Below the pieces are notes generated by a model. The model made no database searches. It had not been told where the DNA came from and saw only the letters and a program-made list of their open reading frames with translations. The position numbers and the translations under genes were made by a program. A stretch of DNA of 19,831 bases from Bacteroidales bacterium UBA1077. GTDB lineage: Bacteria > Bacteroidota > Bacteroidia > Bacteroidales > UBA932. Positions 7,025 to 14,588 of the stretch are shown piece by piece (positions within the stretch are counted from its first letter, which is position 1; the number at the start of each line of letters is the position of its first letter). The stretch is from assembly GCA_002314195.1 (NCBI GenBank), contig DCCQ01000023.1, positions 11,123 to 30,953 on the forward strand, in the 5' to 3' direction.

Positions 7025-8073
7025 AACGACGCCTGCGTCGATTCTCCACCGAAACGTCCTCCCAGCACAAGCTTGACTTTGAGCAGGGAGGTCTTTTCTT
7101 CTTCCGTCGCCTTGTTGTCAATCATCTTCTGCAACAGATCGAATGACTTGAACGCGATTTCCGAAAGAGGCTGGATGATGTGAGGCACAACCGGCTTGTT
7201 AAGTTCATAGACGTCGCTCTCATCGAAGCAGACAAACGAGAAATCCTTAGGCATATTCAGTCCAAGCACATTAAGCGCGTTGAAACCGTACATGGCTATC
7301 TTCTTTGTCGGCAATATGAACGCTTCGACACCACGCTTCGCGGCGTCACGGAACACATCGATGACATCCTTCTTGGCAGCCTCAGCCTCATATTCGATCT
7401 TATGTATGCGGATCTCATCTTTCAGGCCGGCTTCCTCCATCGCCATGGCATAGCCGGACTCTCTGTCAGTCAGACTGGTCACACCGGACTTGTAGGTGAA
7501 CATCTCAATCTTGCCGAATCCTTGATGGATGAGGTACTTTGTGGCCATTTTTCCGGCATCCACATTATCGACAAGGACACGTCCGAACTCATTTCCAGGC
7601 ATATTCCTGTCAATAAGCACTGTAGGAATGCCGATGCTCAAAGCCCTTGCAAGAGCCGGCTCGCCGCCAAGGCAAGGGGCGACGATAAGTCCCTCCACAT
7701 TGTAACCGACCATAGTTTCCACAAGGTGAGCCAACTTTTGCGGATTCTCCTCGGAACTGGCGAAAATCACTGTGTAGCCGTCCTTGTAGGCGATGTTCTC
7801 GATATTCCTGCAAATCTCCGCGAAGAACGGGTTCGCAATGTCCGAGACAATCACAGCGATCGAGTGTGAGCGTCCGCTTCTCAGCGAAGCCGCCGCGTTG
7901 TTACGTCTGTAGCCAAGTTTTTTGGCCACCTGAAGGACCCTCTCGGCCGTGTCAGGATTGACAGGGCAATCCAGCCTGCCATCCTTGCCCATTTTTGCAT
8001 TCATCACGAAAGAAACCAGGGTGACTGACACCCCGGCTTCCCTCGCCACATCTCTAATGGTAACTTTTTTCAT
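7021..8073 (-). CDS. LacI family transcriptional regulator
   Basis: This 350-residue DNA-binding regulator has an N-terminal helix-turn-helix (TIRDVAREAGVSVTLVSFVM, residues 4-23) and the hinge region NNAAASLRSGRS. The remainder is a periplasmic-binding-protein-like effector domain (IAVIVSDIANPFFAEICRNI, then VLVDNVDAG and FVCFDES). A short insertion (AKMGKDGRLDCP) extends the segment between the HTH and the third helix. The effector is unknown; most family members sense sugars or nucleosides. The gene lies 30 bp after hppA on the same strand, with no promoter-like element in the gap, so co-transcription is likely. It could regulate its own operon, but no operator has been demonstrated. Confidence 0.93.
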   Translation of the reverse strand: MKKVTIRDVAREAGVSVTLVSFVMNAKMGKDGRLDCPVNPDTAERVLQVAKKLGYRRNNAAASLRSGRSHSIAVIVSDIANPFFAEICRNIENIAYKDGYTVIFASSEENPQKLAHLVETMVGYNVEGLIVAPCLGGEPALARALSIGIPTVLIDRNMPGNEFGRVLVDNVDAGKMATKYLIHQGFGKIEMFTYKSGVTSLTDRESGYAMAMEEAGLKDEIRIHKIEYEAEAAKKDVIDVFRDAAKRGVEAFILPTKKIAMYGFNALNVLGLNMPKDFSFVCFDESDVYELNKPVVPHIIQPLSEIAFKSFDLLQKMIDNKATEEEKTSLLKVKLVLGGRFGGESTQASF

Positions 8074-8103
8074 TTTATAATAACTGTAAGTTCGTCATAT
8101 ACG

Positions 8104-10293
8104 TTAACCGTGAATCATGACAATTAGTCCTGCCATCACGATAGAGACCATACTCATAAGTTTGATGAGGATATTCAGAGATGGTCCGGAAGTGTCTTTG
8201 AACGGATCACCCACCGTGTCTCCCACAACCGTAGCATGGTGATTGGCTGAATTCTTGCCACCGCAGTGGCCGTCTTCGACATATTTCTTGGCATTGTCCC
8301 AGGCTCCACCTGAATTGGCAAGGAATATGGCCAGGATAAATCCCGCGCCAAGACCACCTATGAGAAGTCCCATGACACCTGACTCTCCAAGAATGATACC
8401 AACAAGAACAGGAACTATGATTGCCGTAAGAGCCGGGGCTATCATTTCATGCTGGGCAGCCTTTGTGGAGATCTCCACGCAGCGCTTGTAGTCAGGGCGT
8501 TGTTTCCCTTCCAGGATGCCGGCTATCTCCTTGAACTGACGGCGCACCTCGACAACCATCTTCTGGGCCGCGCGGCCGACCGCGTTCATGGTCATGCCGC
8601 AGAAGAGGAATGCCATCATGGCACCCACAAAGACTCCGGCGAGGACACGCGGATTCATCAAGTTGACCTGATAATAGTCGACAATCTCCGGGATAGTGGC
8701 CTCTGCCACATTGACAACTTTGTCTCCAATCTGAAGGATAGCCGTGCCTACATGCTGGAGACCAATCTTGATTTCCTCTATGTAGGATGCGAGGAGAGCC
8801 AATGCCGTCAGTGCGGCCGAGCCTATGGCAAAACCCTTTCCTGTGGCGGCGGTGGTGTTGCCGAGCGCGTCAAGGGTGTCGGTGCGGTGACGCACCTCTG
8901 GATCCAGCTCGCTCATCTGGGCGTTGCCGCCGGCATTGTCGGCGATAGGGCCGTAAGCGTCTGTAGCAAGTGTTATTCCCAAAGTCGAGAGCATTCCGAC
9001 AGCGGCGATGCTGATGCCATAAAGTCCATTGCTGATGCACGCAGGGTCAAATGAGAATCCTGTGGCGCAAAGGTAAGAGATCAAGATGGCCACCACTATG
9101 GTCACAACAGGAATGCAGGTAGAAATCATTCCGAGACCGATGCCATTGATGATCACCGTGGCAGGTCCTGTCTGCGAACTTTCGGCAAGAGCCTGTGTCG
9201 GTTTGTAGGAATGGGAGGTGTAATACTCAGTCGCCTTTCCGATGATGACTCCGGAAAGCAGGCCGGCGATCACAGAAAGACTGAGCTGCCACCAATTGTC
9301 GAATCCAAGCACATAGAACACAACGAATGTGAGCACGGCGATAAGGACAGCGCTGAGGTTGGTCCCGATGCTTAATGACTTGAGAAGCTGCTGAAGCCCT
9401 GCCCCTTCCTTGGTCTTGACGGCGTATATTCCAATGATGGAGAGTACTACTCCGATCGCGGCGATCATCATCGGGGCAAGAATGGCCCTCATCTGGGCTT
9501 CCACGTCTCCGAAGAATGCTGAGGCACCCAGGGCCATTGTGGCAAGAACGGAACCGCAGTAAGACTCATAAAGATCCGCCCCCATACCGGCGACATCGCC
9601 GACATTGTCACCCACGTTGTCAGCGATGGTAGCCGGATTTCTCGGGTCATCTTCAGGAATATCCTGCTCAACCTTTCCAACGATGTCCGCGCCGACATCC
9701 GCGGCCTTGGTGTAGATACCGCCACCAACTCTGGCGAAGAGGGCCTGGGTGGACGCTCCCATCCCGAAGGTAAGCATTGTAGTCGTGATCACGACAAGAG
9801 TCTGAGACTCACTCACCTCACTCACGAATGCGTTAAGCACCAGCCACCAGATGGAAATGTCAAGAAGCCCGAGCCCGACAACAGTGAGCCCCATGACAGC
9901 CCCGGAGCGGAAAGCTAATTTAAGGCCAGAGTTCAAGGACTTGCTGACCGCGTTCGCTGTCCTCGCGGAAGCGTAAGTTGCGGTCCTCATACCGATGTAT
10001 CCGGCAAGGGCGGAGAAAAAACCGCCTGTCAGGAACGCGAACGGCACCCACTTGTTCTGAACACCAAAGCCAAAGGCCAGGACGCTGAACAAGGCCGCCA
10101 GAATGACAAACACGATTCCGACAACCTTATATTGTTGTTTCAGGTATGCCATCGCTCCCTCGCGGACATACTGGGCAATTTCCCTCATGGTCGGCGTACC
10201 TTCATCCTCTTTCTTCATCTGGCGGTAGAAAATCCAGGCAAAAAGAAGGGCTATCGCAGAAGCCGCAGGTACAAAACAGAACAGATAATTCAT
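8104..10293 (-). CDS. hppA: Membrane-bound ion-translocating pyrophosphatase HppA, K+-dependent type
   Basis: This 729-residue multi-spanning membrane protein hydrolyses pyrophosphate and uses the energy to pump cations out of the cytoplasm. The signature GGIYTKAADVGADIVGKVE is at 191-209 and is followed by the PPi/Mg-binding run DDPRNPATIADNVGDNVGD. GNTTAATGKGF (478-488) has Ala and Gly at the two positions that are Lys and Thr in K+-independent enzymes, so K+ dependence is predicted. The gate Glu lies in DLYES (E243), the position found in Na+-pumping members. T89, F93 and D145 match in spacing three of the four residues reported for the dual Na+/H+-pumping subfamily of Bacteroides. It is first in a probable operon with the LacI-type gene and follows the terminator of the ribosomal operon. 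Confidence 0.96.
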   Translation of the reverse strand: MNYLFCFVPAASAIALLFAWIFYRQMKKEDEGTPTMREIAQYVREGAMAYLKQQYKVVGIVFVILAALFSVLAFGFGVQNKWVPFAFLTGGFFSALAGYIGMRTATYASARTANAVSKSLNSGLKLAFRSGAVMGLTVVGLGLLDISIWWLVLNAFVSEVSESQTLVVITTTMLTFGMGASTQALFARVGGGIYTKAADVGADIVGKVEQDIPEDDPRNPATIADNVGDNVGDVAGMGADLYESYCGSVLATMALGASAFFGDVEAQMRAILAPMMIAAIGVVLSIIGIYAVKTKEGAGLQQLLKSLSIGTNLSAVLIAVLTFVVFYVLGFDNWWQLSLSVIAGLLSGVIIGKATEYYTSHSYKPTQALAESSQTGPATVIINGIGLGMISTCIPVVTIVVAILISYLCATGFSFDPACISNGLYGISIAAVGMLSTLGITLATDAYGPIADNAGGNAQMSELDPEVRHRTDTLDALGNTTAATGKGFAIGSAALTALALLASYIEEIKIGLQHVGTAILQIGDKVVNVAEATIPEIVDYYQVNLMNPRVLAGVFVGAMMAFLFCGMTMNAVGRAAQKMVVEVRRQFKEIAGILEGKQRPDYKRCVEISTKAAQHEMIAPALTAIIVPVLVGIILGESGVMGLLIGGLGAGFILAIFLANSGGAWDNAKKYVEDGHCGGKNSANHHATVVGDTVGDPFKDTSGPSLNILIKLMSMVSIVMAGLIVMIHG

Positions 10294-10330
10294 AAAATGA
10301 TTAGTTATAACGATTTAGATATTTCTGTCT

Positions 10331-10354
10331 AAAAAAAAGGTCCTGCGAACCTTT
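10331..10354 (-). promoter_or_regulatory. T-tailed hairpin in the hppA leader
   Basis: The arms AAAGGT (10336-10341) and ACCTTT (10349-10354) pair perfectly around a 7-nt loop. On the minus strand the right-hand stem runs into eight T residues (10338 down to 10331). The structure looks like a small intrinsic terminator, 38 bp upstream of the hppA start. It could be a back-up terminator for the ribosomal operon, a hairpin at the very 5' end of hppA mRNA, or an operator palindrome. Confidence 0.4.
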
Positions 10355-10362
10355 CCTGAGCG

Positions 10363-10370
10363 CAAATATA
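10363..10370 (-). promoter_or_regulatory. Candidate hppA promoter, -7 element
   Basis: The minus strand reads TATATTTG, a full match to the Bacteroidota -7 consensus TAnnTTTG. No convincing TTTG is found 19-21 bp upstream, so only the -7 half is supported. Transcription would begin near 10356, right before the T-tailed hairpin and about 60 nt upstream of the hppA start codon. Confidence 0.4.
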
Positions 10371-10404
10371 AGAAAAAATGTAGCGAACTTGATGCATTAT
10401 CAGC

Positions 10405-10446
10405 AAAAAAGATTAAAAAAATGGCGGCCGAAGCACGGTCGCCATT
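10405..10446 (-). terminator. Intrinsic terminator of the spc-alpha ribosomal operon
   Basis: A 10-bp stem (10420-10429 with 10437-10446, one G-U pair) closes a 7-nt loop. On the minus strand it is followed by TTTTTTTAATCTTTTTT. It begins 21 bp after the rplQ stop codon. Stem strength and U-tract are those of a classical rho-independent terminator, marking the end of the long ribosomal transcript. Confidence 0.85.
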
Positions 10447-10467
10447 CTATCTACATGCACAAGACTG

Positions 10468-10956
10468 TTATTCAGCCTTCGGAGCCTCCTGTGCAGGAGC
10501 CTCGGCAGGAGCATCCTCAGCCTTTGGAGCGTCGGCCTTCTTGGCACGGCTGCGACGGGTTGATTTCTTCTCCTCCTTCTTGACGGCAAGGGCTGCCTCG
10601 TTGAAATCAACGAGTTCGATAAGTGCCATGTCAGCGCCGTCTCCCTGACGGAAGCCTAAGTGGAGCACGCGGGTATAGCCGCCTGGACGATCAGCGATCT
10701 TCGCTGAAACGACTCCGAAGAGCTCCTTCACAGCTTCTTTGTTCTTCAGATAGCTGAAAACGGTTCTGCGGGAATGAGTCGTGTCTTCCTTTGACTTAGT
10801 GATGAGAGGTTCAACATATGACTTGAGGGCCTTCGCCTTAGCCACTGTTGTCGTGATCCTCTTGTGCATGATCAAAGAAGTCGCCAAGTTGGCCAACAGA
10901 GCCTTGCGGTGGCCTGACTTGCGGCCAAGATGATTGATTGCTTTATTGTGCCTCAT
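10468..10956 (-). CDS. rplQ: 50S ribosomal protein L17 (bL17)
   Basis: bL17 is a large-subunit protein near the exit-tunnel side of the ribosome. The first 115 or so residues match the family (MRHNKAINHLGRKSGHRKAL at the start, then GGYTRVLHLGFRQGDGADMA). The 162-residue length exceeds the roughly 120-130 of many bacteria because of a C-terminal tail rich in Lys, Ala, Pro and Glu (KKEEKKSTRRSRAKKADAPK and onward). Such low-complexity tails are known in Bacteroidota bL17. It is the last gene of the operon, 2 bp after rpoA, and is followed by a strong terminator. Confidence 0.97.
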   Translation of the reverse strand: MRHNKAINHLGRKSGHRKALLANLATSLIMHKRITTTVAKAKALKSYVEPLITKSKEDTTHSRRTVFSYLKNKEAVKELFGVVSAKIADRPGGYTRVLHLGFRQGDGADMALIELVDFNEAALAVKKEEKKSTRRSRAKKADAPKAEDAPAEAPAQEAPKAE

Positions 10957-10958
10957 TT

Positions 10959-11966
10959 CTATGCGTTCTTTTTCTTGGGTTCAATATTATATTTTCTTAC
11001 ATCCATCCCGAACTGGAGCTTCATCTTCTCCACGAGCTGGTCGATCTCATTCAAAGACTTCTTTCCAAAGTTTCTGAACTTCATAAGTTCATTCCTTGAG
11101 TAGGAAACAAGATCAGCGAAAGTGTCGATGTCAGCGGCTTTCAGGCAATTGTACGCTCTGACAGAGAGTCCCATGTCTGAAAGTTTGGTGAGAAGAAGAT
11201 GTCTCATCCTGAGGCTTTCCTCGTCAAGTTCCTTTGAGTCAGACTCGACAGCGCTCTCGATGGAGATCTTCTTGTCGTCCGTGAAGAGTTTGAAGTGATA
11301 GATCAGGATACTGGCCGCCTCCTGAAGCGCCATGTTCGGAGAGATAGATCCATCAGTGATTATCTCAAGGTTCAGCTTCTCGTAGTCGGTCTTCTGCTCG
11401 ACACGCCAAGGCTCGACAGTCCAGTTGACTTTCCTGATAGGAGTGTAAGCGGCATCGACCAGAATAGTTCCGATCGGTGTGTTTTCCTCCCTCATCTCAT
11501 CGGCCGGAACGAATCCGCGTCCTTTGGTGATAGTCAATGAAATCTCAAGTGTGACAGACGGTTCGAGTGAGCAGATGTGCTGCTCAGGGTTCAACACCTT
11601 GAAAGAAGACAATCCTTTAGAAATATCCTCCGCGGTAAATTCATTCTTACCGCTAATAACTATGTTCGCTACCTCGGAGTCAACAGAGTCAACCATTCTC
11701 TTGAACCTGATAGTCTTCAGGTTGAGAATGATGTCCTGCATTCCCTCGATCACACCAGGGATGGTCGCGAACTCCTGGTCCACGCCCGTAATCCTGATCT
11801 GACTGATAGCAAAACCTTCCAGAGAGGCGAGCAGAATGCGGCGGAGAGCGTTGCCGATAGTCTGGCCGTATCCAGGTTCAAGAGGCCTGAATTCGAAGCG
11901 GCCGACTGTCTCGGTGCCTTCGAGCATTATCACCTTGTCCGGTTTCTGAAATGCCAAGATTGCCAT
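10959..11966 (-). CDS. rpoA: DNA-directed RNA polymerase alpha subunit
   Basis: The alpha subunit dimerises to nucleate RNA polymerase assembly, and its C-terminal domain contacts upstream DNA and activators. The N-terminal domain is recognisable from FRPLEPGYGQTIGNALRRIL and the following segment. The C-terminal helix-hairpin-helix domain contains SVRAYNCLKAADIDTFADL and RNFGKKSLNEI. The 335-residue length is normal. It lies 24 bp after rpsD and 2 bp before rplQ, the standard alpha-operon position. Confidence 0.98.
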   Translation of the reverse strand: MAILAFQKPDKVIMLEGTETVGRFEFRPLEPGYGQTIGNALRRILLASLEGFAISQIRITGVDQEFATIPGVIEGMQDIILNLKTIRFKRMVDSVDSEVANIVISGKNEFTAEDISKGLSSFKVLNPEQHICSLEPSVTLEISLTITKGRGFVPADEMREENTPIGTILVDAAYTPIRKVNWTVEPWRVEQKTDYEKLNLEIITDGSISPNMALQEAASILIYHFKLFTDDKKISIESAVESDSKELDEESLRMRHLLLTKLSDMGLSVRAYNCLKAADIDTFADLVSYSRNELMKFRNFGKKSLNEIDQLVEKMKLQFGMDVRKYNIEPKKKNA

Positions 11967-11990
11967 ATTAATTCTTTTTGGGTGTTAATT

Positions 11991-12593
11991 CTACTTAGAG
12001 TACAGATCGACGATGAGCTGCTCGTTGATGTTCTCAGGGATGTCAGCCCTTGCTGGAAGGTTAAGGAACTTGCCTGAAAGCGCCTTAGGGTCGAACTCGA
12101 TCCATGAATATTTAGGAGCAGAAGCGACAGCCTTCTGAATGACTTCAAGGCTCTTTGAACGCTCTCTGACAGCAACCACATCGCCAGGTTTAACCTGAAC
12201 TGAAGGTATGTTGCAGACCTCACCGTTAAGGGTGATGTGAGCGTGGCTTACAAGCTGTCTCGCAGCTGCCCTTGTAGGGGCGATACCCATTCTGTAGACA
12301 ACATTGTCAAGTCTCGACTCAAGAAGGAGGAGGAGGTTCTCACCTCTCAGGCCCGCCATCTTGGAAGCCTTAAGATAGGTGTTGTGGAACTGACGCTCGA
12401 GAAGGCCGTACATATACCTTACCTTCTGTTTTTCCTTGAGCTGGATTCCATATTCACGCTGCTTCTTGCGCTTTGCCGCCAGACCGTGCTGTCCCGGAGG
12501 ATAATTTCTCTTTTCGAAATCTTTGTCGCTTCCGAAAATAGGCTCGCCGAACTTACGGGCGATCTTAGTGCTAGGACCAATATATCTTGCCAT
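11991..12593 (-). CDS. rpsD: 30S ribosomal protein S4 (uS4)
   Basis: uS4 is a primary 16S rRNA-binding protein that starts assembly of the 30S body; in E. coli it represses the alpha operon. The 200-residue protein begins MARYIGPSTKIARKFGEPIF. It carries the S4 RNA-binding domain (SRLDNVVYRMGIAPTRAAAR and HITLNGEVCNIPS). The four Cys of zinc-binding S4 variants are absent from the N-terminal region, so this is the zinc-free type. Autoregulation through the rpsM leader is known elsewhere; no pseudoknot was demonstrated here. Confidence 0.98.
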   Translation of the reverse strand: MARYIGPSTKIARKFGEPIFGSDKDFEKRNYPPGQHGLAAKRKKQREYGIQLKEKQKVRYMYGLLERQFHNTYLKASKMAGLRGENLLLLLESRLDNVVYRMGIAPTRAAARQLVSHAHITLNGEVCNIPSVQVKPGDVVAVRERSKSLEVIQKAVASAPKYSWIEFDPKALSGKFLNLPARADIPENINEQLIVDLYSK

Positions 12594-12618
12594 AGTAATT
12601 TTTGTTTTAATTCATTGA

Positions 12619-13005
12619 TTAGACTTTACGACGGCCTTTTGGTCTACATCCGTTGTGTGGCATCGGGGTCACATCTACAATCTCAGTGACAACGATTCCT
12701 GCGTTGTTGATGGTTCTGATAGCGGACTCACGTCCGGCGCCAGGACCCTTAACAAAGACTTTCACCTTACGGAGACCAGCGTCGAAAGCGGTCTTCGCGG
12801 CATCCTCAGCAGCCACCTGAGCCGCATACGGGGTGTTCTTCTTGGAGCCTCTGAAGCCGCTCTTGCCGGCTGAGGACCAACTGATCACCTGACCCTGGTT
12901 GTTGGTCAGGGCAATGATCACATTATTGAAGGTTGATGAAATATGGGCCTGGCCCGTAGCCTCAACCTTGACAACTCTCTTTGATGATGTTGTTTTCTTT
13001 GCCAT
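12619..13005 (-). CDS. rpsK: 30S ribosomal protein S11 (uS11)
   Basis: uS11 sits on the 30S platform near the mRNA exit site. The 128-residue sequence shows the family hallmarks AHISSTFNNVIIALTN, GKSGFRGSKKNTPYAAQ, and the basic C-terminus PHNGCRPKGRRKV. It is 13 bp after rpsM and 25 bp before rpsD. Confidence 0.98.
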   Translation of the reverse strand: MAKKTTSSKRVVKVEATGQAHISSTFNNVIIALTNNQGQVISWSSAGKSGFRGSKKNTPYAAQVAAEDAAKTAFDAGLRKVKVFVKGPGAGRESAIRTINNAGIVVTEIVDVTPMPHNGCRPKGRRKV

Positions 13006-13018
13006 AATTCATCTAGTT

Positions 13019-13396
13019 TTACTTGGTCGCCTTCTTCTTGTTGGCAACAGTCTTCTTCTTTCCCTTTCTGGTACGGGCATTGTTCTTTGTGCTCTGACCA
13101 CGGACTGGAAGACCGATACGATGACGGATACCTCTGTAGCAACCGATATCCATCAGTCGTTTGATGTTCATCTGGACGGAGGAACGAAGTTCACCCTCAA
13201 TCTTGTACTCCTCGGTGATGAGGGTACGGATAGCGGCGACCTGCTCGTCGTTCCATTCACCGACCTTGATGTCGTAATCGATTCCGCACTTCTGGAGAAT
13301 CTCTCTCGCGGAGCTGCGGCCGATACCGTAGATGTAGGTGAGACCTATCTCACCCCTTTTGTTGTTCGGTAAATCAACACCGGCTATTCTTGCCAT
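13019..13396 (-). CDS. rpsM: 30S ribosomal protein S13 (uS13)
   Basis: uS13 lies in the 30S head, contacts P-site tRNA through its C-terminal tail and forms bridges to the 50S subunit. The 125-residue protein begins MARIAGVDLPNNKRGEIGLT and includes CYRGIRHRIGLPVRGQ, followed by the usual Lys-rich tail (ARTRKGKKKTVANKKKATK). It follows rpmJ by 37 bp, one of the larger gaps in the operon, where an S4-responsive leader would lie in organisms that have one. Confidence 0.98.
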   Translation of the reverse strand: MARIAGVDLPNNKRGEIGLTYIYGIGRSSAREILQKCGIDYDIKVGEWNDEQVAAIRTLITEEYKIEGELRSSVQMNIKRLMDIGCYRGIRHRIGLPVRGQSTKNNARTRKGKKKTVANKKKATK

Positions 13397-13433
13397 AATT
13401 TATCTTAAACTTTATTTGTTTTACAAACTACTG

Positions 13434-13550
13434 TTATCCCTGGCGCATCTTGAACTTAGGGTTCTTCTTGCAGATGACATAAAGACGACCTTTGCGTCTG
13501 ACGATCTTGCAATCATCGCTGCGCTTCTTGATGGATGTTTTGACTTTCAT
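13434..13550 (-). CDS. rpmJ: 50S ribosomal protein L36 (bL36)
   Basis: This 38-residue protein was found by reading the gap between rpsM and infA. It starts MKVKTSIKKRSDDCKIVRRK and ends KKNPKFKMRQG. bL36 binds 23S rRNA in the peptidyl-transferase region. Zinc-type L36 has Cys at 11, 14 and 27 and His at 33. Here only Cys14 and Cys27 remain; position 11 is Ser and 33 is Phe, so zinc binding is not expected. It lies 13 bp after infA. Confidence 0.97.
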   Translation of the reverse strand: MKVKTSIKKRSDDCKIVRRKGRLYVICKKNPKFKMRQG

Positions 13551-13563
13551 ATCGTGAATATTT

Positions 13564-13782
13564 TTATTTGTACCTGAAAGATATTCTTCCCTTAGTCAAA
13601 TCGTAAGGTGAAATTTCAACCCTCACCCTGTCTCCAAGGAGGATGTGGATGAAATTCATTCTCATCTTGCCGGAGATGTTGCAGAGAAGGACATGACCGT
13701 TCTCAAGCTCCACCTTGAACATTGCGTTGGGAAGAGTCTCGATCACTTTGCCGTCTTGCTCTATCGCTACTTGTTTGGACAT
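13564..13782 (-). CDS. infA: Translation initiation factor IF-1
   Basis: IF-1 binds the 30S A site and helps IF-2 and IF-3 select the initiator tRNA. The 72-residue length and the single OB-fold sequence are typical: GKVIETLPNAMFKVELENGH, then GKMRMNFIHILLGDRVRVEI and SPYDLTKGRISFRYK. The gene lies between map and rpmJ, with 12- and 13-bp gaps. Confidence 0.98.
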   Translation of the reverse strand: MSKQVAIEQDGKVIETLPNAMFKVELENGHVLLCNISGKMRMNFIHILLGDRVRVEISPYDLTKGRISFRYK

Positions 13783-13794
13783 TGAAAAAACACT

Positions 13795-14568
13795 TTAAAA
13801 TTTACCAGTACTTTCAATATAATCAAATGTTGACAGTTGTTCCGCCTTGCCTTTACGAACAACAACCGTAAGCTCATAGTGAGCCGCGTTCCTGTGGTCG
13901 GAAGTGTGTACAGCCCAACCATTTCTGGCCACATACACTCCCCTGCCACCAGCATTGATCATTGGTTCAATGCAGATGACCATTCCTTCCACAAGCCTGC
14001 ATCCATGCCCCTGACGCCCGTAGTTCGGGACGCCCGGAGCCTCGTGCATCTCCTTGCCGAGTCCGTGTCCTTCAAGCTCACGGACTACAGAGAAGCCGAA
14101 TGACTCAGCATACGATTGCACCGCGTGTCCGATGTCACCGGTCCTGTTGCCGGCCACCGCAGCCTCTATGCCCTTGTAGAGCGAAGCCTTGGTCACATCC
14201 ATCAGCTTCCGGGTCTCGGCGTCCACTTCCCCGACCGGGAAAGTGTAAGCCGAATCACCGTTGTAGCCTTTGTACAGGGTGCCAATGTCGGCGGTCACGA
14301 TGTCGCCTTCCTTAAGGACATAGTCCGACGGAAAACCGTGGACGACCACATCATTGACCGATGTACATATCGCGGCGGGAAAACCCTCGAATCCAAGAAA
14401 ACTAGGAATCGCGCCATTGTCACGGATAAAAGTCTCGGCCACCTCATTCAACCTCGCGGTTGTCACACCCGGGGCGACCACCTTGCCGACTTCCGCCAAT
14501 GTCTTGGAGACCAATATGGCATTCTCGCGCAAAAGTTCGATTTCCTCTTCTGTCTTAGGCTTAACCAT
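13795..14568 (-). CDS. map: Type I methionine aminopeptidase
   Basis: This enzyme removes the initiator methionine from nascent proteins. All five metal ligands of type I enzymes are visible: Asp in ADIG, Asp in NGDSA, His in GHGLGKEMHEAP, Glu in CIEPMIN, and Glu in AHYELTV. The chosen start is ATG at 14568 (MVKPKTEEEIEL), giving 257 residues; an in-frame TTG at 14586 would add six residues and nearly touch the secY stop. It lies between secY and infA, a common arrangement in spc operons. Confidence 0.97.
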   Translation of the reverse strand: MVKPKTEEEIELLRENAILVSKTLAEVGKVVAPGVTTARLNEVAETFIRDNGAIPSFLGFEGFPAAICTSVNDVVVHGFPSDYVLKEGDIVTADIGTLYKGYNGDSAYTFPVGEVDAETRKLMDVTKASLYKGIEAAVAGNRTGDIGHAVQSYAESFGFSVVRELEGHGLGKEMHEAPGVPNYGRQGHGCRLVEGMVICIEPMINAGGRGVYVARNGWAVHTSDHRNAAHYELTVVVRKGKAEQLSTFDYIESTGKF

Positions 14569-14588
14569 CAATCCTGTGATTATCAAAA

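Noticed and set aside
7180..7869. 229-residue ORF antisense to the LacI-type gene
   Set aside because: A shadow of the regulator coding sequence; the minus-strand product has full family motifs.
8449..9054. 201-residue ORF antisense to hppA
   Set aside because: A shadow reading of the pyrophosphatase gene, whose own frame is continuous and fully conserved.
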